From Ruficoccus amylovorans (GTDB taxonomy: Bacteria; Verrucomicrobiota; Verrucomicrobiia; Opitutales; Cerasicoccaceae): a stretch of 64,000 nucleotides of DNA. How positions within the stretch are numbered: position 1 is the first letter of the stretch; every line of letters begins with the position of its first letter. Shown here piece by piece: positions 25,053 through 33,729 of this stretch. The position numbers were made by a program, and so were the translations under genes. Below the pieces are notes generated by a model, which saw only the letters and a list, made by a program, of their open reading frames with translations, searched no databases and was not told the DNA's origin. The stretch covers positions 62,001-126,000 of the forward strand of contig NZ_JACHVB010000052.1 in the NCBI RefSeq assembly GCF_014230085.1, written 5' to 3'.

Positions 25053-25754
25053 ATGAAAACTATGCAACGCATCGCACTGGCCGCCGCTCTGCTGGCCCCG
25101 GTGTTCTCCCACGCTGATCTGCTCAATATCACCCTGCCCGGTACGACAGCCCAAGGCACTTGGGTCTTCAACGACACATACTACACCGGCTATGCCTATG
25201 GAGCCGCTTGGCCGAGCGCGATGGCGCCCATCACCAGCGCCCCGTACAGCAGCGACATCAACGCCTCCCTCAACCGCCTTTCGGGTGACGGCTACATCAC
25301 CGCGGGGACAGACGGCATGCTCTATACCGCCGGATTCTACCCTGGCGCCCCGGGTACCGTCCTGGAAATCAGCGCGACTCCCTCGCTTGACCTGAACAAC
25401 CTCATCTTTGAGATGGATTTCAGCGAGACGTCTCCCGTAACCGTATCGTTGACTTATAACGGCGGAACGATCCTCGCTCCCACCTACACATACAGCGGCC
25501 CCGGCAGCAGCTCCTCTGAAATGGGCGGAGACAGCGACATGCTCGCCCTGCAGTGGGACCTGACCGGCATCACCGTCACCGACTACACGATCACGATTGA
25601 TGCGCCGATCCATACCGGGATATACGCCATCAGCGTTGTCGAAGGTGACACTTTTGACGGCAAGGCCATCCCCGAGCCCTCCACCTACGCCGCCTTGGCT
25701 GGCCTGGGTGTCCTCGGACTCGCGCTGCTGCGCCGCAAGCTTTCCCAGAAGTAA
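25053..25754 (+). CDS. PEP-CTERM sorting-domain protein
   Basis: A ~233-residue exported protein starting at the ATG at 25053 (AAAGAA upstream). The signal peptide (MQRIALAAALLAPVFSHA) is followed by a beta-rich body and a C-terminal AIPEPSTYAALAGLGVLG, LALLRRK tail: PEP motif, hydrophobic helix and basic residues. The body contains GGDSDMLALQWDLTGITV, matching the domain of the divergent protein at 23595. Probably held at the cell surface through exosortase processing. Followed by a clear terminator. Confidence 0.85.
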   Translation: MKTMQRIALAAALLAPVFSHADLLNITLPGTTAQGTWVFNDTYYTGYAYGAAWPSAMAPITSAPYSSDINASLNRLSGDGYITAGTDGMLYTAGFYPGAPGTVLEISATPSLDLNNLIFEMDFSETSPVTVSLTYNGGTILAPTYTYSGPGSSSSEMGGDSDMLALQWDLTGITVTDYTITIDAPIHTGIYAISVVEGDTFDGKAIPEPSTYAALAGLGVLGLALLRRKLSQK

Positions 25755-25790
25755 AGTCATACAGTCATAGATCCCTCATAAGAAACCAGA

Positions 25791-25818
25791 AGGCCGGTCG
25801 TTCGCGACCGGCCTTTTT
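25791..25818 (+). terminator. Rho-independent terminator of the PEP-CTERM gene
   Basis: AGGCCGGTCG at 25791-25800 pairs with CGACCGGCCT at 25805-25814, followed by TTTTT. Confidence 0.92.
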
Positions 25819-26059
25819 GTGCTGTGCGGGGCCGCACTGGGCACTGAGAGGCTCTGCCCCTTGCTACGGATCCGGAAAGGGCGCTACCCCCTCCTCCTCC
25901 CGGGAGAGTGCCAGCGTGGATGAGCTGGCACTCGCTCCCTACCGGGGCGGTCAGTACACTTACGGGGCAGGAGCCTTTCTGGCTCCGATGGGGCAGCGCC
26001 CCATCACGGTGCGAAGCACCGAGGGTGCAGGGCATGCCCTGCATGCCCTGCTGCCCAGC
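25819..26059. repeat. Array of small palindromes in a non-coding stretch
   Basis: The 240-base gap contains no credible gene but a row of separate hairpins: GTGCCAGC..GCTGGCAC at 25909-25932, a GGAGCC..GGCTCC unit near 25970, GGGGCAGCGCCCC, GGTGCGAAGCACC, and GCAGGGCATGCCCTGC with a following GCATGCCCTGC copy. It also carries a copy of the dispersed GAGGCTCTGCCCC element at 25822-25870. Confidence 0.7.
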
Positions 26060-26093
26060 AAAAAGCCGCGGCCCGAAGAACGGAACCGCGGCT
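26060..26093 (-). terminator. Terminator of the heme-degrading factor gene
   Basis: On the minus strand AGCCGCGG (26086-26093) pairs with CCGCGGCT (26064-26071) and is followed by TTTTT (26060-26064). Confidence 0.8.
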
Positions 26094-26129
26094 CAAACCA
26101 CCGGGGAAAACAAAAACCCGGAGTCTCGC

Positions 26130-27200
26130 TTAATCAATGGCACTGAGAAGCTCGCGCCAGTCCTCCAGCTCGGGGCTGCCGGGCTTGCGCTCGCCAAAGA
26201 ACTGCACAATCACCTCGCCGTCCTTATCGAAGACTTCGAGCGAGTTGACTTCGCCGTCCGTGGTCGGCTTGCGAACCAACCAGCAGGAGACAATGCCGGA
26301 TTCCTTCAGGTGCAGGTTGAAGCCGGGGTCCATGACATTGTACCAGTCCTGATACTCCATCACCTTCTTGACCGGGCCGGTGTGGATCTGGATGCAGTGG
26401 TCGTTGCCCACAAAAACCATGATCGAGGTGCCGCGTTCGCTGGCGAGGTCGAGCACCTTGCGGGCGGCGGTGTTGCTCACTTTCTTGGTGAAAACGCCTT
26501 CGGCCAGGCGCAACGCCTGCTCGCGGCCGGTGCGGCACTTCATCAGCAGAGGGAAGAAGTCGTGCGTATCCTTGAGCGCTTTCCAACCGGCCAGGAGCGC
26601 GTCCTTGTCCACCTGCGCGTCGGGCATTTCCGGGCGCTTGGGCTCGGGGGCTTCGGCGGCGAAAGCCTTGGACTGGTCTTCGGCGCGGTGCTGTTCCACA
26701 AGCTTGTGGAAGGGCTCGATCCCGGCTTCGCTCTTGACGTAAATCTTGTGGATGGCCGTGCCGGTCGGGTCAAACACCTGGATCGAACGGCTGTGGCCGC
26801 CGGGGATGGAGAGGTCTTCAACCGCGAAGGCATGCTTCCAGCCACCCATGAACAGGCGCAGGTCGATGTCCTTGCCCGTGGTCAGGCCGATCTTGCCGCC
26901 GTGCATCAGCGGGTGGATCTGCTCGTATTCGCCGGTCTTTTCATGGACGCAATTCTCGTTGCGGGTCAGCACCATGACCTTGCCCAGGCTCTTCCATGTC
27001 TGCATGAAAGCTTCCCAGTCCGACACCGCCAGGCGCGTGACCGTTTCCCCGCATTGGGTGGCCAGCAGCGCGGCCTCGCTCACGCCAAGCTCTTCGGCGG
27101 CGTTACGGATGCGCAGCTTCGGGTTCGCCTCCAGCAGCTCCGCCCAGCGGGCTTTGAGTTCCTCGGGCGTTGAAGTAGCTTCAGTAATCGTCGTGTTCAT
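26130..27200 (-). CDS. hmuS: Heme-degrading/carrier protein of the HemS/HmuS family
   Basis: A 356-residue cytoplasmic protein made of two tandem HemS-type domains of about 170 residues each: N-terminal GETVTRLAVSDWEAFMQTW.. with NENCVHEKTGEYEQI, and C-terminal GTSIMVFVGNDHCIQIHTGP with VMDPGFNLHL. The repeated 'H-K-G-Y / CIQIHTG' pattern is the HemS fold. Family members accept heme from HmuTUV and either release iron or act as carriers. It is divergent from hmuTUV at 27277, with a 76-base intergenic control region. The N-terminal 20 residues are a helical extension. The helix EELKARWAELLEANPKLRIR opens the first domain as in the family. Confidence 0.93.
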   Translation of the reverse strand: MNTTITEATSTPEELKARWAELLEANPKLRIRNAAEELGVSEAALLATQCGETVTRLAVSDWEAFMQTWKSLGKVMVLTRNENCVHEKTGEYEQIHPLMHGGKIGLTTGKDIDLRLFMGGWKHAFAVEDLSIPGGHSRSIQVFDPTGTAIHKIYVKSEAGIEPFHKLVEQHRAEDQSKAFAAEAPEPKRPEMPDAQVDKDALLAGWKALKDTHDFFPLLMKCRTGREQALRLAEGVFTKKVSNTAARKVLDLASERGTSIMVFVGNDHCIQIHTGPVKKVMEYQDWYNVMDPGFNLHLKESGIVSCWLVRKPTTDGEVNSLEVFDKDGEVIVQFFGERKPGSPELEDWRELLSAID

Positions 27201-27276
27201 TAGATCTTTTTTGTAAACTTTGAGATTGAGTCACAAATACACGCGCCTTTAGCTTTCAGGTCAACATCGGAAAACC

Positions 27277-28152
27277 GTGAAAAAGTCTTATCAGATCCTC
27301 TTTACGCACGCCACCGCCCTGGCTGCCCTGCTAACCGCTCCTCTGCTCCGTGCCGACGAGCCCGCCCCGCGCATCATCAGCATCGGAGGAGCCTCCACCG
27401 AAATCGTCTTCGCGCTGGGCCGGGGGGATGAGGTCGTCGCGGTCGATCTTTCCAGCACCTATCCGCCCGAGGCCGCCCAACTGCCCAAGGTCGGCTACAT
27501 CCGGCAGATTTCCCCCGAAGGAGTGCTCTCCATGAACCCGAGCCTCATCGTGACCTCCGAGTCGATGGGCCCGCCCGCCGCCAAGGCGGCCATGAAGCAG
27601 GTCAGCATCCCGGTGGTGTGGTGCCCCGAGCCCGAGAGCCCGGAAGCCCTTTACGCCTCGCTGGAAACTGTCGGCAAGGAGCTGGACAAGGAAGCCGAAG
27701 CCGCTGCCCTCATCACGGAAATCCAGGGCCAGCTCGCGGAAGTCTCCGCCCGCACCGCGCAGTGGGAAACGAAGCCGCGCGTCCTGTTTTTCATGCAGCC
27801 GCCGAGCAAAAGCCGCGCCGGCATGGTGGCCGGGAGCCAGACCCGCGCCGATGAGCTGATCGTGCTCGCCGGCGGGGAAAACGCCGCCTCCGACGTGACC
27901 CGCTACCAGCCCTACGCGCTGGAGTCGATCCTCGCCGCCCAGCCGGACGTGATCCTGCTCGGCACGAGCATCGGGCACGGAGCCGGTCCCGGCGACGCCG
28001 ATTTCCTGCTCGGCCTGCCCGAACTGAGCCAGGTGCCCGCCGTCAAAAACGGCCGCGTGGTCACCGTCCCGATGGACAACCTCAACTTCGGCCCCCGCCT
28101 CGGGGAAGCCGCCCTGAGCTGGTCGGAAATTATCGCCCCCGGCGAAAAGTAA
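27277..28152 (+). CDS. hmuT: Heme ABC transporter substrate-binding protein
   Basis: A 291-residue periplasmic binding protein of the FecB/TroA class with a signal peptide (ALAALLTAPLLRADEPA). RIISIGGASTEIVFALG is the family start. The sugar-free FecB fold continues with IRQISPEGVLSMNPSLIVTS and VVWCPEP. Start is GTG at 27277 (the ATG codons downstream would truncate the signal peptide). It binds heme in the periplasm and hands it to HmuU/HmuV. First of three collinear genes, divergent from hmuS. Confidence 0.9.
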   Translation: MKKSYQILFTHATALAALLTAPLLRADEPAPRIISIGGASTEIVFALGRGDEVVAVDLSSTYPPEAAQLPKVGYIRQISPEGVLSMNPSLIVTSESMGPPAAKAAMKQVSIPVVWCPEPESPEALYASLETVGKELDKEAEAAALITEIQGQLAEVSARTAQWETKPRVLFFMQPPSKSRAGMVAGSQTRADELIVLAGGENAASDVTRYQPYALESILAAQPDVILLGTSIGHGAGPGDADFLLGLPELSQVPAVKNGRVVTVPMDNLNFGPRLGEAALSWSEIIAPGEK

Positions 28153-28165
28153 CCCGTCGCAGATG

Positions 28166-28222
28166 AGGCGTTTTTCGGGATTCGGGCGGAATCCTTTCTT
28201 GTTCCGTGCCCCCGAAACGCCT
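28166..28222 (+). other. Inverted repeat between hmuT and hmuU
   Basis: AGGCGTTTTTCGGG at 28166-28179 pairs imperfectly with CCCGAAACGCCTT at 28210-28222 and is followed by AACTGAGTTTTTT. It could be an attenuator that lowers hmuUV expression relative to hmuT. Confidence 0.45.
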
Positions 28223-28291
28223 TAACTGAGTTTTTTAGCATTTACTGGCCGCAGGCACCCGCAAGCCGACCGGCCCGCCACGCAACCGAGG

Positions 28292-29350
28292 ATGAATCCC
28301 GCCCGCTCCCACTCGATTAAAACAGTTCTGCTCGTGCTGATCGGCCTGTGTACCCTGGCGATCTCGCTGGTCAGCCTGAACACCGGAACGGTCGAACTCA
28401 CCACCAGCGAAACCACCAGTGTGCTCGCCTACCGTCTCGGGCTTTCCTCTGAAAAACCGGGCATCCTGGCCGACACCGTGGTCTGGGACCTGCGCCTGCC
28501 TCGCATCGTGCTCGCCCTCGCCGTGGGCGCGGGGATTTCACTGGCAGGCGCGGCCATGCAGGGGCTTTTCCGAAACCCGCTGGCTGATCCGGGCATTATC
28601 GGCGTTTCCAGCGGGGCCGCCACCGGCGGGGTCATTGCCATCCTTTTTGGCGGGCTGTTTGCCGCCAGTTGGCCCGGCTTTACCCAGTACGCCCTTCCCA
28701 TCTGCGCCATGGCCGGAGGCGTTGGCACGACCTTTCTCATCTACCGGCTGTCCAACATCGGCGGGCGCACCCACATCGCCACCATGCTGCTGACCGGGAT
28801 CGCTGTGAACGCCATTTCCGGGGCACTCATCGGCTTTGTCGTGACCCGTTTCGCCGACGACACGCAGATCCGCACCATCACCTTCTGGACCCTCGGCAGC
28901 CTGGCCGGGGCCAACTGGCACAGCGCCCTGCTCGTCTCCGGACTGACCCTGCTCGGGGCCATCTGGGTGCTCAGCCAGTGGCGCTCCCTGAACGCCTTCC
29001 TGCTGGGCGAGGCCGAAGCCTTCCAGCTCGGCATTTCCGTGCAGCGTGTCAAAAGCGGGCTGATCTTCGTCACGGCGGCAATGGTGGGCATCACCGTGGC
29101 CGCCTGCGGGATCATCGGCTTTGTCGGGCTGGTCGTCCCGCACATGATCCGGCTCAGCCTCGGCCCGGACCACCGCTGGCTCCTGCCCGGATCGGTCATC
29201 CTGGGCGGCGCGGTCATGGTCCTGGCCGACCTCGGTGCGCGCACGCTCGTTGCTCCGGCGGAGCTTCAGATCGGCATACTCACCGCGCTGATCGGCGGTC
29301 CGTTCTTCCTCGGCCTGCTCCTGTCGGCCAAACGCAAACTCTCCATCTAG
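28292..29350 (+). CDS. hmuU: Heme ABC transporter permease (FecCD family)
   Basis: A 352-residue polytopic permease. RLPRIVLALAVGAGISLAGA, followed by the QGLFRNPLADPGIIGVSSGA coupling-helix block, is the strong signature of FecCD/BtuC permeases. Later IGFVGLVVPHMIRL and GAVMVLADLGARTLVAPAEL are also diagnostic. It forms the inner-membrane channel for heme with HmuT and HmuV. A 139-base gap with an inverted repeat separates it from hmuT. Twelve base pairs separate it from hmuV, which is typical of a single transcript. Confidence 0.94.
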   Translation: MNPARSHSIKTVLLVLIGLCTLAISLVSLNTGTVELTTSETTSVLAYRLGLSSEKPGILADTVVWDLRLPRIVLALAVGAGISLAGAAMQGLFRNPLADPGIIGVSSGAATGGVIAILFGGLFAASWPGFTQYALPICAMAGGVGTTFLIYRLSNIGGRTHIATMLLTGIAVNAISGALIGFVVTRFADDTQIRTITFWTLGSLAGANWHSALLVSGLTLLGAIWVLSQWRSLNAFLLGEAEAFQLGISVQRVKSGLIFVTAAMVGITVAACGIIGFVGLVVPHMIRLSLGPDHRWLLPGSVILGGAVMVLADLGARTLVAPAELQIGILTALIGGPFFLGLLLSAKRKLSI

Positions 29351-29362
29351 GGAACCGGCACC

Positions 29363-30148
29363 ATGCTCGAAGCGCGGCAACTCAGTTTCTCCTACGGCAG
29401 GCACCCGGTCCTCAGCGGAGTCTCGCTCAAACTCACCCCCGGCAAGCTTGTCGCCCTCCTGGGCACCAACGGCGCGGGCAAGTCCACCCTGCTGAAAATC
29501 CTCACCGGCGAACTCGACCCCGACCAGGGCCAGGTGTTGCTGGAGGACAAACCGCTCTCGGCCTGGCCCACCCGCGAGCTTGCCCAGGCCCGAGCCGTGC
29601 TCCCGCAGGAACCGCGGCTGGCCTTTAACTTTACCGTGCGCGACGTCGTCCTGATGGGCCGCACGCCGCACATCCACCGCGGCGAGACGCCCCGCGACCA
29701 CGAAATATGCCGCCTGGCCCTGCGCCGGGTGGACTTGCAGGACTTTGCCCACCGCTACTACCTCGAACTCTCCGGCGGCGAACGCCAGCGCGTCCATCTG
29801 GCGCGCGTGCTGGCCCAGATTTGGGAACCACTGGAGCAGCAATCCCGCTACCTGCTGATGGATGAGCCCGTCGCCGGGCTCGACCTGGCCCACCAGCACG
29901 GCACGCTCCGCATCGCCCGTGAGCTGGCCTCCGAGGGCGTCGGCGTGCTCGCCATCCTCCACGACATCAACCTCGCCCTGGCCTACGCCGATGAGACGAT
30001 TCTCATCAGCGGGGGCGGTGTCTCCGCCGACGGCCCCACCGCCGAGGTGCTGACCGAGGAGCGCGTGGCCGAGGTCTTTAACGTGCAGGCCATTCTCCAC
30101 CGCAACGGCGACCGCACCCCCTTCATGCAGACGCTTCCGCGGGACTGA
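29363..30148 (+). CDS. hmuV: Heme ABC transporter ATP-binding protein
   Basis: A 261-residue ABC ATPase. GTNGAGKST (Walker A), LSGGERQRVHLARVLAQ (signature), YLLMDEPVAGLD (Walker B) and the switch His in AILHDINL are all present. The close match to HmuV/BtuD-type proteins and the position 12 bases after hmuU identify it as the energising subunit of heme import. Downstream lies a hairpin AACCGCCATTC/GAATGGCGGTT (30230-30258) that could end the transcript. No TonB-dependent receptor is visible nearby. Confidence 0.95.
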   Translation: MLEARQLSFSYGRHPVLSGVSLKLTPGKLVALLGTNGAGKSTLLKILTGELDPDQGQVLLEDKPLSAWPTRELAQARAVLPQEPRLAFNFTVRDVVLMGRTPHIHRGETPRDHEICRLALRRVDLQDFAHRYYLELSGGERQRVHLARVLAQIWEPLEQQSRYLLMDEPVAGLDLAHQHGTLRIARELASEGVGVLAILHDINLALAYADETILISGGGVSADGPTAEVLTEERVAEVFNVQAILHRNGDRTPFMQTLPRD

Positions 30149-30229
30149 TTATTCCCGGACATCCCTGAGGCGACACTGGCAAGTGTGGGTACAGGAACTC
30201 CGGGCTCCAGCCCTCCAAGACGGGCTATC

Positions 30230-30258
30230 AACCGCCATTCTCCCTAAGAATGGCGGTT
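30230..30258. terminator. Hairpin between convergent hmuV and symporter genes
   Basis: AACCGCCATTC at 30230-30240 pairs perfectly with GAATGGCGGTT at 30248-30258, in the 119-base gap between genes that face each other. No long T tract follows, so it is at best a weak or factor-assisted terminator. A related hairpin occurs at 22458-22485. Confidence 0.55.
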
Positions 30259-30267
30259 GGCCCCTAC

Positions 30268-32004
30268 TTACCAGAAGACCACGTATAAAGCGATAGTCGC
30301 AAGAATGACGCATCCGCCGAGGAATTTAGCGCCCTTGGAGGATTCCAGGCTGATCTGGTGATTAACCGGCATCTCAATCGGCGTCCTCATCGGTCTGAAA
30401 ACAGTGAGCAAGAGCCCAGCCAGAATCACAATGAAGAAACAAATCGCCATCCGGTCAAGGAAGGCCATCTGGTCAGCGTACCACCAACCACGTGCAACCA
30501 TCCACGGGCCAATCAGCCATTTGAATGAGCCGTAGGCAACGACGTTCAAGCCAATGCCGACGGCACCGAAATAACGGGGAGTGCGAGGAGAGAAAAAGCC
30601 AAAGATAAACACCGCCAGAATCCCCGGCGAGATAAAGCCCTGAAACTCCTGAATGTAGGCGAAGATACTGCTGAAGTTATCCAGCTTCGGGGCAACCAGC
30701 CCGGCCAGGATCACAAACAAAACCACGAAAAAGCGGCCAACCCGAACCAGTTTGGCGGAGTCTTCTTGCTTGGTGAACTTTGCATATAGATCCATCGTGG
30801 CCAGAGTTGAGGCCGAGTTGAGCATGGAGGCCAGCGAACTGATCACCGCACCGCACAGGGCCGCCAACACAAACCACGAGATCATCGGGTACGGCTTGAC
30901 CAGGTTCCGTACCAGGACCGGGAACGCCCTGTCGTAATCATAGTTCCCGGTTTGCGCGTTGAACAAATCACCACTGAAAAGATTGTACGCCAACACCCCC
31001 GGAATGACCACGAGAAATGGAACCAACAGCTTCAGAAATGCCGCAAAAACGATCCCCTTCTGCCCTTCGGCGAGCGACTTCGAGCCAAGCGTCCGCTGGA
31101 CAATGTATTGATTCAGGCCCCAATAGAAGAAATTCGGGATCCACAGACCGATCAGCAAAGCGGTCCAGGGCAAGTCCGTGTCTTCCTTCGGACGCACCAT
31201 GTGTACTTTTCCGCCACTGCCATTTTCACCGTTGCGTACGACAGCCTCTCCCTCGACACCGTCATTCAGCAGCATAAAGCGTTCCCACGCCCCTGCGGCC
31301 TCCAACTGCTCGACTGTCGCGTTAGAGTTAGCCACTTTCGTCTGGATAAGCTCTTCGGCCGGTTTGTTCGCCAAATGCTCAAAGGCGAGCACCATCACGA
31401 TGGCTCCTCCCAGGATTAACGCGCCACCCCAGACCAGATCCGTCCACGCACAAGCCTTCAGGCCACCAATAAAGACATACACGGCCGCGAAAAACGCAAT
31501 CAGCCAGCACATAGCCGTCAGGTTATTCAGCACGGGGACCGTATTATAATACTCCGAAACAAACTTCGCCCCGGAGAAAATAACCGAAGAGGTGGCGACA
31601 AAAACCAGTGTCACGATAGCCGGGATCGCCATCGCCAACCGCGCCACCCCATCGAAACGATACTGCAAAAATTCCGGAATGGTATAAAGCCCCGCTTTGA
31701 GGAATTTTGGCAAAAACCAAAAGCCAACTAAAACGAGCGTCACCGCCGCCATCCATTCATAAGAGGCGATCGCCATGCCCAACCAGTCAGCTGCTGACCC
31801 CGACATCCCCACGAACTGCTCCGTCGAGATGTTCGCCGCAATGAGCGAAAATCCCACCAGCCACCAGGACAATCCGCGCCCGGCCAGGAAATAATCTGAA
31901 GCCCCCTTGTCGCCATCGAGATCCTCATCCCGACTCATCCAAATACCAAGTGCGATGACACCAATCACCGCTGTGAGAAACAAAGCAACTTCCAGTACAT
32001 TCAT
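30268..32004 (-). CDS. Sodium:solute symporter (SSS/SGLT family)
   Basis: A 578-residue inner-membrane transporter with about 14 helices. SDYFLAGRGLSWWLVGFSLIAA and NISTEQFVGMSGSA are the hallmark first-helix and loop motifs of SSS family sugar symporters; AYIQEFQGFISPGILAVFIFG belongs to the later GF-segment. A ~70-residue loop (residues ~215-285) lies between helices, as in SGLT-type proteins. It probably imports a monosaccharide with Na+. It lies 184 AT-rich bases downstream of the sulfatase gene at 32189, same strand, forming a sulfatase/transporter locus. Confidence 0.9.
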   Translation of the reverse strand: MNVLEVALFLTAVIGVIALGIWMSRDEDLDGDKGASDYFLAGRGLSWWLVGFSLIAANISTEQFVGMSGSAADWLGMAIASYEWMAAVTLVLVGFWFLPKFLKAGLYTIPEFLQYRFDGVARLAMAIPAIVTLVFVATSSVIFSGAKFVSEYYNTVPVLNNLTAMCWLIAFFAAVYVFIGGLKACAWTDLVWGGALILGGAIVMVLAFEHLANKPAEELIQTKVANSNATVEQLEAAGAWERFMLLNDGVEGEAVVRNGENGSGGKVHMVRPKEDTDLPWTALLIGLWIPNFFYWGLNQYIVQRTLGSKSLAEGQKGIVFAAFLKLLVPFLVVIPGVLAYNLFSGDLFNAQTGNYDYDRAFPVLVRNLVKPYPMISWFVLAALCGAVISSLASMLNSASTLATMDLYAKFTKQEDSAKLVRVGRFFVVLFVILAGLVAPKLDNFSSIFAYIQEFQGFISPGILAVFIFGFFSPRTPRYFGAVGIGLNVVAYGSFKWLIGPWMVARGWWYADQMAFLDRMAICFFIVILAGLLLTVFRPMRTPIEMPVNHQISLESSKGAKFLGGCVILATIALYVVFW

Positions 32005-32188
32005 ATACTTACACTTTCACCAAACAATCACTACAACTTAAAAAGAATCAGATACTATATGTCTATTTTTAATATATAAGCCCAACTCCAGGACCAGGCT
32101 CACTCCAAAAAGGCAAACACTATACCGGCCACAGTATCCATCACCGCGCAGCATAAATATCTATCGTATCTGGAAAGGTATAGTATGG

Positions 32189-33718
32189 TCAGACATTCCG
32201 ATTATAGCCCACTGCGATTTCCTCTCGGCACCGCATCTCGGTTACTTCCGGGTTTTCTCCGACTTCCTCAACCAAAGCAGCGAACATGTCCTCCTTGATC
32301 TGTTTATACTGGGGTAGCCCGGCGAGGTTATTCAGTTCCTGCGGATCCGTGCTCAGGTCGTAGAGCTCTTCCTCGGCAGGGTGATCGGCATCGGCCGTAT
32401 TGTGATAGACGTACTTGTATTTGCCCATACGGATCATGTTGATGCCGCTGGCGATACAGTGGGCGTAGTATTGGCTGACTGCCATATCTTTCCAGGGGGC
32501 CTGTGGATTATCGAGCCAGTCCACCAGGCTGTCACCGTCCCAGTCGGAGGGAGGCTCGACTCCGGCCAGCTCGGCAATCGTCTGCACCACATCGACCAGC
32601 GAACACGCTTCAAGCCTGCGCTGGTCTCCACGCCAACGCTCCGGCCAACTGATAATCAACGGAACGCGCGTAGAGGAATCGTAGCCGGAATTCTTCCACC
32701 ACAGGCCATGCTCTCCCATATTCTCGCCATGATCGCTGGTGTAGATGATTACGGTATTATTCAGTTCATCGTTCTTGCGCAACGCATCGAGCACTTTACC
32801 GACCTGTTTGTCATGCCAGGTCACATAACCATAGTATAATTCACGGCCTTTTTTCACCAGATCATCCGGCACTCCCTCAAGCTTGAACATATTCCGCATG
32901 ACCTGGTAATTTGTCGGCAGAGCCTCCAGGTACCCCTCAGGTATTTCCGGCATGGGGACCTTCCCCTCGTAGGGCTTCCAATACTGTTCGGGAATGATCA
33001 AGGGATAGTGGGGAGCAAGAAACCCCACTAGCATGAAAAACGGCTTATCAGCACCTTTGCGGTTTTCCAGATACCTGGTAGCGGCTCTGGTCACACGCTT
33101 GTCGAAGCGCATACCTCCATTATCCTCTTCGTTGCCGACTCGGAATTCGTCAAACCGCTTGGAGTAGCGTTTTACTTCATCGAGTTTCGCGGGGTTACAA
33201 CGCCGGTCTTTACCGTCCTTGTTGGATTCATTGCCCGGCCCGATATCTTTTTCGAAACCGTAACGGCGAGTCGTGTCATAGTGCATCTTCCCGCACAGCA
33301 CAGTCTCGTAACCAGCCTCATCCAGCAGGCGAGGCAGTGAGGGATAATCGTCCGAAGGTAGCCATGAAGAATTATTCCATGCCCCGGTGCGGGAGATGTA
33401 CTTGCCCGAGGTAAAGGAAAGACGACTGGGCACGCACAGAGGGGAATTGCAGTACGCATTCTCAAAGAGCACCCCGTTTCGAGCCAGCGCATCGAGATTT
33501 GGTGTTTTGACAACCGGATTCCCGGCAGCGCTCAGGATGTCGCCATTGTATTCGTCCGACATAATGACGAGGATATTGGGCTTACCTGAGGACGCTGGTG
33601 ATGAGGGGGCGGCCAAGCCGATGCGATGGGCCATCAGTGCTGCTGAGCCGGCAGCAAGCGACTTCAAGAAGTCGCGCCGGGCAAATGAGGAGGCTTTAAC
33701 GGTCTTGATGGGGTTCAT
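32189..33718 (-). CDS. Tat-exported sulfatase
   Basis: A 509-residue type I sulfatase. The N-terminus SSFARRDFLKSLAAGSAALM is a twin-arginine signal, so export of the folded protein is predicted. PNILVIMSDEYNGD supplies metal-binding Asp residues, NSPLCVPSRLSFTSGKY carries the formylglycine Cys (C95), and GKMHYD and YTSDHGENMGEHGLWWK are later conserved blocks. The substrate is an organic sulfate ester, probably sulfated polysaccharide or glycosaminoglycan-like sugar. It lies between a decayed glycoside-hydrolase-like pseudogene and the SSS symporter, all on the minus strand. Confidence 0.92.
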   Translation of the reverse strand: MNPIKTVKASSFARRDFLKSLAAGSAALMAHRIGLAAPSSPASSGKPNILVIMSDEYNGDILSAAGNPVVKTPNLDALARNGVLFENAYCNSPLCVPSRLSFTSGKYISRTGAWNNSSWLPSDDYPSLPRLLDEAGYETVLCGKMHYDTTRRYGFEKDIGPGNESNKDGKDRRCNPAKLDEVKRYSKRFDEFRVGNEEDNGGMRFDKRVTRAATRYLENRKGADKPFFMLVGFLAPHYPLIIPEQYWKPYEGKVPMPEIPEGYLEALPTNYQVMRNMFKLEGVPDDLVKKGRELYYGYVTWHDKQVGKVLDALRKNDELNNTVIIYTSDHGENMGEHGLWWKNSGYDSSTRVPLIISWPERWRGDQRRLEACSLVDVVQTIAELAGVEPPSDWDGDSLVDWLDNPQAPWKDMAVSQYYAHCIASGINMIRMGKYKYVYHNTADADHPAEEELYDLSTDPQELNNLAGLPQYKQIKEDMFAALVEEVGENPEVTEMRCREEIAVGYNRNV

Positions 33719-33729
33719 GGGGTTAGAAG

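Noticed and set aside
27201-27276. A possible Fur box between hmuS and hmuT
   Set aside because: Only a weak TGA...TCA symmetry is visible. It does not match the 19-bp consensus well enough.
28538-30100. A 520-codon open frame on the minus strand opposite hmuU and hmuV
   Set aside because: HmuU and HmuV on the + strand have diagnostic ABC motifs. The opposite frame is Gln/Gly/Asp shadow sequence.
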